Shown here piece by piece: positions 22,905-34,865 of a stretch of DNA of 64,000 nucleotides. The number at the start of each line of letters is the position of its first letter. The stretch's first letter is position 1. Made by a program: the position numbers and the translations under genes. The notes below the pieces were generated by a model. The model ran no database searches. It was not told the DNA's origin and saw only the letters and a program-made list of their open reading frames with translations. Location: assembly GCA_035235625.1 (NCBI GenBank), contig CP141144.1, positions 45,258,014 to 45,322,013 of the forward strand, read 5' to 3'. The DNA comes from Saururus chinensis (Eukaryota; Streptophyta; Magnoliopsida; Piperales; Saururaceae).

Positions 22905-23150
22905 AAAACTTACACATACTCAAAAACATATAAACTCATTCATACAATCGTACACATACTATTGACTACTGAAGCTCATTACAATTAATGAGCTCTAGCA
23001 TCGAAATAGAAAGGAATGCCATAGGCAAAAACTTACACATACTCAGAAACATACAAACTCATTCATACAATCGTACACATACTATTGACTACTGAAGCTC
23101 ATTATAATTAATGAGCTCTAGCATCGAAATGGAAAGGAATGCCATAGGGG
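22905..23150. repeat. 123-bp tandem duplication
   Basis: Two copies (22905-23027 and 23028-23150) differing at a few bases, each running from AAAACTTACACATACT to AATGCCATAGG. The related LTRs at 46168 and 55165 have this stretch once, so the duplication is private to this copy. Confidence 0.85.
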
Positions 23151-24289
23151 CATCACCTTAACCTCCAGGGAGTGACTAGATGTCTTGGACTTTTATGAAG
23201 ACAAGGCACATGAATGCTCATGGGGCACAGGATCAAATAGGTAAGAGTAGTTCCATGATACTACTTACCTGAGTGCATAAACATAAACGCCCACACATTA
23301 TGGGCCATACAATTGCCTACACTTTAAGGGTTTAATAATGCCAGTATCACTCAAGGGCAAAAATCATATAGTGTCACTCATGGAAAAAATCATACAGTGC
23401 CACTCTTGGGTAAAATCATACAATACTCTTGATAGAGCATCAAAGGTCCAGGTTTAAAACACCACATAGTCTAAATCGAAAACATATACCACTCTCAACA
23501 TAGCATCAAATATTTAGGCTTAAATACAGCATACAGACAACATCCCGCAGAATAAACACCATGGCAAAACGTGAGAAATACTCAACCGACTCATTATCGG
23601 CTAGCTCAAACATAGAACTTGATCAATCGAAACCCTCAGGTCTCAAACTCACATGACTATCATATTAGCTTTGCTTTTAATTCAAATTTGAATTAAGTAA
23701 GTTGTGTGGTACAATTATGCCATAAAAACTCTCAAACATACAGAGCTCTACTGATCAAACCAAAGATGGGACTGATCTAAAACCCTAGTTCGTCAGGGCA
23801 TAGACTTCACTTAACCTGACCAACTCACAGCATAACTCGTCATACACCAAAATCTTACATATTCAAACAATCTCCAACATCTACCTTATGGCCAACACGT
23901 CTTACTCAGAAGTCATCAAACTAAGCTCCTCAGAGCCAACCCCAATTTATCACTTTCTTATACCTCACTTATTATGCTTTTTTTTCACTTCATTATATGC
24001 TTGTTATGCTTGTACAATAATACAACACTCTTATTGTATGACAATCCCTCAACATATGCTCTAGTCCAAACCAATCCACTCTAATCCTCATCCGTCAAAC
24101 ATACATCCTCCATCTTCCATCATATACTTAAACATGCATTTCCAAATACATACCAAATAATCTGTCACCTCTTACTGTTCATCGTCTATACATCTGCTCC
24201 ACACACATATCCGTCGCACAGGCATATAGCCATCATACACATATGTGCATCATACGTACATATAACATACATATACTTCTATATATAGC

Positions 24290-24500
24290 TTACCAACAAA
24301 CTCACTAGCCATCACTAGCATATACATATTCCACATATGTTAGCTTACCAACCTGCTCGCTAGTCATTACTAGCACACATATAATCCACATATATAGCTT
24401 ACCAACATACTCGTTAACCATCACTAGCACATACATATTTCACATACGTAGCTCACCAACATATTCGCTAGCCATCACTAGCGCACACATATTCGACATG
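24290..24500. repeat. Repeat field with CTAGCCATCACTAGC
   Basis: Four to five copies of about 60 bp built on CTAGCCATCACTAGC and AGCTTACCAAC. Reverse-complement versions form arrays in the related LTRs at 48330-48630 and 57020-57250. Confidence 0.75.
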
Positions 24501-26024
24501 CATCATCCATACTTACAACTCACATTTCAACATGGCATAATTTATTCTCTTACATCATGCAAATGGAACATAATTTAACATCCAAACCATTGAATCATAC
24601 AATCCTAACATGCTGTGGAGGTGGCGGCATCGGCGGCGGAGTTGGAGGCCAAAAGCATTGCCAAGCTAAGAGAGCTACTATTCCAAGGTTTAAGAAGTGT
24701 CAAAAGCAATCACGGCCAAATAGGGGTGACACAGATCAACACGGAAAAATTTGCAATCCATGGTGGCACATTAAGGGTGGCCAAGAGAAAGGTAGTACCA
24801 ATGAGTGGTAGATACAACCAGAAGTCAAGGTGTACTCACTGAAGATTGGATGGCGACTGAGAAGTACTCGGTCGGTCGCAAAAACGACAAAAAGCAACAC
24901 CTAAACCATGAAATACAAGCATGACCACTTGCACACACAGTCAAAGGGGAGGGGAAGAGGGCTGAATGGTGGCAGCCCAAAGCCCAAAAAGGGTGACAAG
25001 GCTAAAGCCCTAGTGGTGGCAAGAAGAGACGACAACACTGCCAATCGCCACCCACAACCAAAACTAATGGTGCGGGCAGTTGTGCATCTCGCACGATATA
25101 GGGTAAGGGGTGTTCATGTCACCAAACATGGTTTGGCAAAGAGGCAGCTTGGGTGGGTAGTGGTCCTATCGTCGTCGACCCAAGACTGGCCAAAGGCCAA
25201 CAGCCACAACACTACTACACCCTGTAAGAACCGAGAACTGAGCTTTTTTCTCGCTAGGCTTTGGGTTGAGTGGTGGAGTGTGGGAATGAGTAATCAGGCC
25301 AAGTGGGGCTGGCCCTCACTGTCATTGAGCTGACACAGAGCCCAAAATGGCTAAATGGCCCACAACTTGCCGGTGGTAGCGACCCGAGACGCACCTAGTG
25401 GCATCTACACCCAACAGTATAATTGTGGCCCAACACAGGCAGAAAAACCCAAGGGACACGGGGAGTAGGGTGTTACCAACACTCTAGCCGGCTCCATCAT
25501 GACCCTAGCGACCGGTCGGAGATGGGTTCGATGGAGGACGACGGCAATGGCAACCCTCCGACGACCCAAAACACCCACAGAGAGAAAAACAGAGGGGACA
25601 TCAAGCCAGAAAAGGGGAGAGCAGATGAATTGGACAGAGGCGGAATTAGGCCTAAAGGGGTAGCCCATCGCCATCATCGGACCAAGGCAGGCCGGGCTAT
25701 GTTCAGCCGATCTGTCCAATGGCAGTCAAAGGTAGTCGACATGTTCGACAAAAGGAGGTGAAAAAAATAGAGCAAAGGGGGGAAAAGGAGTGAGGCAGCA
25801 AAGGAGAGGCCCATTGGAGTTGGCAGGGGCAGCCCCTTACCATCGCCGGGGCGGGGCGGACTTCATAGTGGCTGGCCGGTCCTTGTTGGGCCACCGTTTT
25901 GGCAGTCAAAATTCAAAACATAGAGATAGAGGGGGAGGAGCTATCTGGGGGTTGATCCGGGTGGGGGAACTGGCAATGGTAGCCACAGGCAACGGCCTTG
26001 CTGTCACCAGCCGTGGCTGGCTAG

Positions 26025-28333
26025 ATTTTTCTGCAATTTCTACTTTTGTTTTTGTGGAAAAAAATCAAGTTGTTCCTAATAATTAACTTGTATTTTGTTT
26101 TATATGTATGTGTACTTGGTGTTAGCTTAACTGTAAGTGGAGAGGTTTTGCGCATAAAATAAAGCTCCAACTAGCGTAGGGAGGCTTTGGTGCGAAAAAA
26201 GTGGGCCCGAGTGTTTATTAGAATTTGGGCATGTTAGGGGAGGCTTGGTGCATGTACGGGAGCGGCGACGCGTGAAAAAAGAGGATTGGCGTGCGATAAA
26301 TTAAAAAGCTAATAAAAGAAAAGTGGATCATGGCTTTTCAGCCATGACCCTTCTATTCATTCTAGCAACCTCTAGAAGGTTTGAGAGCACAGTAGAAAAC
26401 TGAGGCCGTTTTTGGACACTCTGGCGTGCCTCTTTCATCATCGAAATTTTCCGTTTCTTGTCATATCCAATTTCAGATGGCCGCCACAAATCCGGTGGTA
26501 CCGACTAGAGCTGCCGCCATCTCCTCCTTGCGCTACCAAAATTTGGACCGTTTTCTACCATTTGGAGCGTCGGAGCACTATTTGGCAACCTCCGTGTGTC
26601 ATTTCCGGCTGGCCACTATCCCTCCTCTAGTTAGAGGCTTCCTCCCCACGCCCTCCTTTCTCCTCTCCGACCATCCCCCATCGTTGGTTCTCAATTTGGT
26701 TGCACTGACAAACTGACCGAGACAGCAAAACCTTGTTGTCCGGTGGTCGTGGGGCCTTGCTAGAGGCTTTGGCTGGCCACCATCACCTTGTTTCTCCTCC
26801 TCTTCCTCACCTCTCTACCTTAACACACGCCCCTCTAGCTCTTCTACGTGGGTTTTGGCCTCTGTAACATGACTGTCAACCTCTACCCGGGACTGTTTCG
26901 GCTTCTAACGATTCATCATGATGCCTGGTGATCGACGGTGGAGTTAAACATCACACGGAATTTTGGTTTGCATATCAGCCCTTTTGGGCGCAGTGTCCAC
27001 CCCTGACTGCCTGTTGTACACATCGACGGGAGGCATAGATATCAACAAGCATTGAATTGGGATAGGACTATTCATCGTGTAAACCCCTGGCAAGCGTACG
27101 ACACTTTGACACCCAAGGGCAGATTGTTTTCTAGAAAACGACGCTTAGGTTCGCCGAATTTGCCACTAACGCCGCCACAGTTGTGCACCTCGACATCAGA
27201 CGTACGCTCAGAAAGCGAGGTGGGGGGCTTTAAACTTGTAATTCCATCATAGTGTACTTTGTATGTTAGAGTACATACTATGGCCAATATAATTACATGC
27301 TTCGTGACTCGTAATTCTATGGATATTGCATGTAATGGTATGATATTAGCTTATGTGAATGCTAATTAAATGACATGTTTATTGGCTCAACAAAAGATGG
27401 ATTGTACATGTTTGTAAGGCAATTTTTTGCATGCTAGCAAGATAATTTATCTGCATGCCTATGCAATGGTTTATGCATATGTTGGATGTGCTATAATTGT
27501 AACTAGTGTTTAGTTGGATGTCTGTAAATTGACACACGGAATGGTGGATTTTTATATTAATAGCATTGATATGTGTGCACTTGATGGGCTAGAGTTAGTT
27601 TGGATTGGACCAATCTTTGATGCAATGAGCGAAAAGCTTCAGGGTTTGGTAGGTAGACGCACTTAGTTTCGAGCTTATTGAGAGACTATATGATAGTATC
27701 ATTTCAAAGGAACTCCCCTACTGGGTATGAAAATACTAATTTTTTATTTAGTATGAAAATTCGCATTTTCTACATAGTATGAAAATACTCATTTTCCCTC
27801 TCTCAAATTTTAGATACTCCAGTGACTTTTACGGGCCCGAGCACGAGAGCTTCGTAGGTGGGACTTAGTGTTTGGAAGAGAGGATAGATTACCGACTTCA
27901 GGTCAATTTTTAACTGCTGAGTTTCTTTTGTTTAGTTATACCACGACCTGATGTAATATTTTGAATATACATGTATTGGGCTTGTTGAGAGCTTATATAT
28001 GTATTATTTTATACTTGTATATGGACTATTTACATTTGGACTGTTATTGGACTTGTACTCAACTATGCCTGGGAGATGTATATTCAAACCCATGGCCATG
28101 GTACTCATGATTTTATATATATTTGTTTGATCTCACGCCTGGGGTGATTAGTCGATGTGTTTTGATGATTTGAAAGAAAATTTTAGGTTGTGTAGTTTTA
28201 AATTGATGATGTGATAAATATAATATATTTTCACAAGTTTTGATTTTCATTAATTTTTACAAATTATAGTCATTATATTCCAAAAATTTAATAAAATTTG
28301 TGGGAAATGGTTTGAAAAACCCAAGGCGTGACA
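26025..28333 (+). mobile_element. Second old LTR, plus orientation, head to head with the first
   Basis: It starts near 'TAGATTTTTCTGCAATTTCT', similar to the 'GATTTTTCTACGATTTTCT' start of the 4.8-kb LTR family, and ends GAAAAACCCAAGGCGTGACA at 28333. The 3' half matches the others through GAGTAT/ATACTC hairpins (27720-27800) and 'GGACTTGTACTCAACTATGCCTGGGAG' split across 28053-28079. The left end is eroded and no target duplication is visible. It meets the minus-orientation LTR at about 26020, so the pair forms an inverted arrangement. Confidence 0.5.
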
Positions 28334-29934
28334 ATGATTTTTTGTAAAGTATGGTTTATGAAATAATTAGCTTATGCATGACATGACATTTTGAATGCTT
28401 ATTTTATTAAGGAGATAATTGAATTGTGTATAGATTTTATACATGATGCATATATTTGCATGTGGTATGTTTTCAGGATGATGTAGTCTATATGTGCATT
28501 GTATAGTATTGATTTGGATTAAGCCTATTGAAGCTTTGACTCATAGGTGGTTTTCCCACCGCAGATGTACATGATGATTTGATAGAAGTTGGTTACACAA
28601 GACTCTTGATTTTATGCATTTAACTCACTCCTTTGTATCCTAAGGAGGTTGTTTGTTTATATTATTTTTCTATAAATTATTTATTATATGTTTTTATTTT
28701 CTATGGAACTAGGTCATAACACTAAAACACCAAAAAACCTATAAAAAAAGTAAAGGAGAACACACTTTTATGTCCCATAAGAGCTTTCCCATAACACATT
28801 TTCTATATGTCAAGAATAAATAAGAAAACAACATTAAAAAGCTCCTTTGATCCCTCTGCATCCTTATATAGAATGTGATTAGGGTGATAGTTTTTAGGGG
28901 CAGCCTAACCTACCTAGCCCAAAAAACACAGGGAAAGGATCTAAAATTTTTTTGCCCTATTAACTGCCACACTAAAAAAATTTAGGCCCGAGTCATTTAC
29001 GATCGGGCGAGGGCCATGGGCAAAAAAGCCCAAAAGTCTAACCTGACCCGCTACCTACTTTACTAAAAGAATATTCTTGACCAATGCATAGATGTATCAT
29101 GGGTAAGATCTTGTGGAGTTATTCTTTCTAACAATTTGTTTTCATATGTTTTTTAGTACATGTCATTTTTTGCATATCGATTACGCTTTCAAATAATTTA
29201 AAATCAATAGAAGAGTTCGGCGATGCAACAAACATCTATGCCGTAGAGGATTATTTGTTCTAGTAAACTACACATGAAATGTCTCTTATGCACTAAAGAG
29301 ACACCTATTGGCAATTGGAGTACATTGTTCTTATGCACTAGATAGAGGAAAATGACGTAATTCTTTTTTACTTTGGAGGTTATATTCCTAATTTAATTAC
29401 CGTGGTTGGTTCTTTGAGAATATTTATTTCCAAAGTTCATTAAAGCATAGAGTGTTAAGGCCAGCCATTTAAGCTCATTGAATCCAATATTATAATTTTT
29501 TATGCAAGTCATGAACTAGAGCAAAAGAACAGCTTGTGTCGAGGTCATTTAAGCTCATTGAATTTTATATTAAATTATATTAATTTCTTATCTCTTTGTT
29601 TCATCTATGTTTCTCCAATAAAATAATTAATTTTTTTAAGAATAAATATAAATTCTTTATAAAAATAATCTAGCACAAGAAGATTTTATTTATTAGTAAA
29701 AACTTATTTTGATTGTTGTATTTATATTCTTACTCATAAAAAAGACTTAAAATGCTTAAAGTTTGGCTTAAGCCCACTTAGGGCTGGCATTTTTAAAACC
29801 TCCAAGGGCCAAGGTAAGGTCAAGGCTAATATATCAATTTTAAGGCTAAAGCCAGAATATCAATTTCAAGGCTACAGTCAAGGCCTCATGTTGGCCAGAC
29901 CTACCTAGCCTGCTCGCACTCCTACGCGTGATAT
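28334..29934. other. AT-rich intergenic DNA, possible small hAT-like relic
   Basis: No gene recognised. TAGGGGCAGCCTAACCTACC near 28898 and ACCTACCTAGCCTGCTCGC ending near 29926 look like weak inverted ends of a hAT-type relic of about 1 kb, but the match is poor and no duplication is seen. Confidence 0.3.
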
Positions 29935-30137
29935 CAATTTCACAAGCTGGAGTCCTATTATGACTTATTATGTCCACTTCCTAAAGCAAACAAATCACTC
30001 ACGTGGACTTCTCTATGACTTCGAGCAATTTCACAAGCTGGAGTCCTATTATGACTTATTATGTCCACTTCCTAAAGCAAACAAATCACTCACGTGGACT
30101 TCTCTATGACTTCGAGCCCCCCCCCCCCCCCCCCCCC
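29935..30137. repeat. Exact 91-bp tandem duplication followed by a run of 21 C
   Basis: 29935-30025 and 30026-30116 are identical by eye, each running from CAATTTCACAAGCTGG to ATGACTTCGAG. A run of 21 C follows at once (30117-30137). Identity of both copies means a very recent event or an assembly error next to a homopolymer. Confidence 0.9.
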
Positions 30138-32480
30138 AAGGACATTGTTCGTGTCATAGGTTTAGGGACCAAAATATAACACATGTGGCATTTTGCTTGC
30201 TCCAATTATCTGATGGCGCAACAAAAGCACGACTAAGGGGAAGAGGATCCGATGGATTTGCCAATACCAAAATTAGTCCCTTGTAAACTTGTTCCACATT
30301 CAATTAATAAAACATAATATGCATGAGCAATAAGCAATTCAATTCAACATAAATCCAGTATACTCCGTGTCCAATTTGTATTTTCAAAATGGTCCATCCA
30401 GATTTTTTAATTCAACAAATAATCATCTACAAATGGGTCTATCTTCATATGTATAATATGTTTTCCATATTATAATGGTTGATATTAGCAATAAGGTAAA
30501 AATATGATTTGAAGGCTCATTTTCTTGTAAAAAGAGTCTTTCATACGCTCCTCTTCAACAATGACCCCAACATAAGATTAACATCAATATCACTAAAGCT
30601 AATGTGCACTAATGTATACACCATTAATGTCATAGGTAGAAAAACTCCTATTCATTCCTATCAACTGGGGAACATAAAAATACTTCCATGTGATGACATG
30701 ACGATACAATATATGCCTAGATGTTTAATGAACATTTTATCTATCTTTGTTTTAGATTTACTAGGTGTTTAACTTTTGGTAGAATTAGAAACCTAGTTTT
30801 GCATGATGAGAAACTTCTAAAGTTGAAGGACACAATAAAAGAGAGGCAACCATAGATTATTGAAATGGCAGGCATCCAAGAAAAGGACCAATAAAAGACA
30901 GGTTCATAGAAATTTTTTTGATAAATATCTACCACAAAAGGGACGGCAAATCTAAAGCTCTGGGAGCGGTTTACACTCTAAAAAACTATTGTCGAAGCTT
31001 TGTCAGTTGTCACCAAATAAAAATACCTCCAGGGTCATATAATACTCTAGTGAACACACATTGTAATACTGTTATTAAATCTCCTGTGAAATTATTTAAT
31101 CATTTTAATGCACTCCCACCATCTTAAATTAATAACTCTATTTGACAGAAAAATTTATTCCATATTAATAATAATATTTGAAGCTATTAAGCATTAAAAA
31201 AAGTAGTATAAACTCATTTTCCCTTTGACTTAAATATAATTTTTAACTAATTAATAAAAGTTACTATTTTTCTAAATCAGGAGTACATGTTTGTCTTGAT
31301 ATCTTTCTCCCTCACATATACGACGCAATTAATGCCTACATTAGCTTCCACGTGACTGCCACTTCCATACGACACTCCCCTGCCAAGAATCTATTCGTCT
31401 TGCAGAGACATTCATCACAGTAGGCCACCCAAGATTGCCCAAAATAGAACTAGAATAAATGCATTGCTGATATGCGATCGCCAAAAGAACAATTAAATAT
31501 GCTTTCACATGCGGTTCGATTACCATTTTATTTTTTCTTTCGATAGAATAGTACAGATTCGTGATTGTATCAACTACTGATTATTATCAGCTTGTCACTT
31601 AAAACAAAGCCTAAATGATCCTTTTTCTTAACACTCATCTGCTACTTGTACAACCTTTCAAAGACAAGGAAAAGCAGAAAATAAAAACAACTATTGTGAT
31701 CATAAAATCACGCTAAGGCAGTGGGGCACTGCTGTCTCCAGAACGTTCCCTCTACCTATTTAATTTATGCACATTATCTTTGCTGCAATGTAACTTTTTG
31801 AATGCAGAATGGATAAAAGTTAATTTAAAAAATTGAAAAAATTAATGAAATTCACTTTCAACTTCAGATTCGGATTCACTTCAGATACGGATTCAAAATG
31901 AAATTTAGATGATTGGCTACTCCGATATTTCAGATTCAGACCGACGCTTAGACAAAACAAACTTCAACTAGTGAAGCTCACTTAACGGGACCATATGTAT
32001 ATACTTTAACAACTACGAGACCGCAAATTGAATATATATTTAACAAATTCCAACTAAATGATGATTCCCATTATACAACTTAGTAAACTAATATATTTCG
32101 TCCAAAATGAATGCAAACAAAAAATTGAAGTAAAAATATTTACTGTTGAGACAAATGCTTAAATTAAACACCCAAACCGAGCATTGCGAGCAGAAGGATC
32201 ATATCAATTTTTCCATAACGAAATAATTTTGATAAAGTTATGCTATTAAAATAAATCAAGGTTGCTGGAAAAATCATAATGTTGTTCTTAAAATAAGCTA
32301 CTTACAATCATCCAGATGGATTGCAAATTAGCAACGCGAGTGAGAAGGCCAGTTAGTTAAATGTGAACATAAATTAAAAAAAAGTAAGCCAAATTTGTAA
32401 GCCAAAAATAACCACTAGTCTGATAGCCAAAACAAAATTTTCCCAATGTAATTAAAAATACCTAGCACCATCCTATGATC
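30138..32480. other. AT-rich intergenic DNA, nothing recognised
   Basis: Only short random frames, such as 87 codons at 30509-30772, with no recognisable family. It lies downstream of the eS27 gene. Confidence 0.4.
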
Positions 32481-32629
32481 TTCTCTATAAACTTCTCTAA
32501 ATTAGTAGTCATTTAGCAATAGCATTGTCCTTGCTCCAAAAAGAAACAGTAAGTTTAGTTCCAAAATTCAACTCACTTTCTCAGCATCCATTTGACCAAG
32601 AAGCTCATATTATCAGTCACAACTCTAAC

Positions 32630-33437
<808 letters not shown>

Positions 33438-33780
33438 TGTCGCGGCGAAAACCCTAGCGGAACGGAAGAACCCTAGAAATCGCTTCGCTTTCGAGGCGCT
33501 CGCAAGGGAGAAGTGGTGGGGAAGGGATAGGTGGGTTCTAAAAAAGGGTAGGAAGGATCGATATCAACCGTCGATTTGTAATAGCGTTGGATCTGATCCG
33601 TTGGTTTGAAAGGCTTAGACGGACTAGGGTATTTTTATTCCTTATTTAGCCGGCACGAAAATGAGCCCGAGCCCGAGCCCAAGCCCAGCCTTTCCGTATT
33701 ACGGCCTCACACGTGCTTTTTAAATCTACTACTTATTATAGTTATAAAGGAGGTAAAAAACTTTACCTCTGGCCCAAATT
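33438..33780 (-). promoter_or_regulatory. Promoter and 5' leader of eS27 (telo boxes, site II motifs)
   Basis: Upstream of the start codon are two telo-box motifs, AAACCCTA at 33449-33456 and AACCCTAG at 33469-33476. Farther up, two adjacent site II motifs lie at 33676-33687 (TGGGCTTGGGCT on the minus strand), with another TGGGCC at 33771-33776. Telo boxes with TGGGCY elements are the known signature of plant ribosomal-protein promoters active in dividing cells. A weak TATA-like AATAAAAATA is near 33632-33641 on the minus strand. The transcription start is not determined. Confidence 0.7.
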
Positions 33781-34082
33781 ACCTCTCGCAATTAGTTACT
33801 CCTACCCTAGGTGAAGCGGAGCCTTCATGGTCTACTTTCTTCATAAAAAAAAAAATTATTCAGTGGATCTTTAATATTTGAAATTGAGTTAACTGATGCA
33901 TGAGTTTGAGTTGATGTGTTAGAATATTAATGGGCATATGCACATCTACGTGGTAGAATGGTTTTACTGGATACCTTATCTTTTATATCATACTTTATTA
34001 AAAAGTGAGAAGGTAGGACGATAAAAAATTTTATTTTTGATTATTTTACTTTTAAATTTTTATACTTATTGATATTGTCTAG

Positions 34083-34619
34083 GCCAGAGTTACCCACTTC
34101 CAAGAGAAGATCAACCCGAAGAAGGTGAAGCTATTGAAGCCCGACAAATGTCTGATAAATAGTGTAGACAAGGTAGTGCTATACTTCACGAGCCTACGTG
34201 GGTGAGGAAGCCCTACGATGATTGTTGCAGGGTTAGGCTAATCTTGAAGGGCTTCAGTGTGCGAGTTGATGAATGTGATATCTCAATGCACGAGAGATTT
34301 CATGTCTAATTGGACGAGATATTCGATGGGAGCATGTGAACCCTGTCAAGGCTGTTTGTGAGGGCAAGTACATGGGTGGAGCAGAGGAGGTGAGGCAACT
34401 ATACAAAGCAAGAGAGCTAGAGAAAATGTTGGATGGATGCCCTCTGGTATATGAAGGAATGACACCATGTGAGGCCTGTGGGGATGTTAGATTTGTCAAC
34501 TGTGTAACCTATTTCGGGAGCTGCAAGGTTACAGTGAAGAAGATGGTGACCATGTTTTTTAGCATTGCCCAAACTGCAATGAGAACAAGATAGTCAGATG
34601 CCCTCTTTGCTGTGTTTAG
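34083..34619 (+). pseudogene. Glutaredoxin-like, C-terminal cysteine-rich protein, pseudogene
   Basis: Plus-strand pieces in three frames reconstruct the order of plant glutaredoxin-domain proteins with a C-terminal zinc-finger-like part: KVVLYFTSLRG, then (after a frameshift) VRKPYDDCCRVRLILKGF, VDECDISMHERF, GKYMGGAEEVRQLYKAREL, LEKMLDGCPL, CEACGDVRFVNC, then (after another shift) HCPNCNENKIVRCPLC. A TGA follows TSLRG, further stops lie in the middle, and the segment between MHERF and GKYMGG is corrupted. No introns are seen, but genes of this family can be intronless, so retrocopy status is open. It lies head to head with eS27 beyond that gene's promoter. It is very unlikely to be functional. 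Confidence 0.85.
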
Positions 34620-34720
34620 GCAGCAATGCCTAAAGCTAATGCCCACTTCTTCCTAGTGTATAGAATTCTATCTCCCACATCTTTTTTGAGCGATTCAATT
34701 ACATGTACAAAAATAGGAAG

Positions 34721-34846
34721 AAGATACGAGGAAGTAATCATAATGCGGAAAAGAAAATGTTATACAAGAAATGAAATAGTCGAAAGATACGAGGAAGTAA
34801 TCGTAATGCGGAAAAGAAAACGTTATACAAGAAATGAAATAGTTGA
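34721..34846 (+). repeat. 63-bp tandem duplication
   Basis: 34721-34783 and 34784-34846 differ at three positions. Each starts AAGATACGAGGAAGTAATC and ends AAGAAATGAAATAGT. The unit is a multiple of three and lies in an open frame of 79 codons (34626-34865), but nothing suggests that frame is a gene. Confidence 0.85.
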
Positions 34847-34865
34847 AGTTTTTTTCATTAGTTGA

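Larger units (their letters stand above)
22042..26020 (-). mobile_element. Old LTR of the 4.8-kb LTR family, minus orientation, truncated
   Basis: Read on the minus strand it follows the two elements at 46168 and 55165 block by block: a GC-rich part (24600-25900), a CTAGCCATCACTAGC repeat field (24290-24500), direct-repeat fields (22680-23460), the GAGTAT...ATACTC hairpin (22564-22584) and a terminus GAAAAATCTTGGACGTTATA that ends at 22042. Its other end, which should read TGTAAGGTCCC, is missing or eroded. It is much more diverged than the other two copies, so it is older. Confidence 0.65.

Noticed and set aside
21876-28333. TGTCACAACC...GGCGTGACA as ends of one 6.4-kb LTR
   Set aside because: Flanks do not match (TACCG against ATGAT), and the interior contains an oppositely oriented LTR with its own terminus at 22042.
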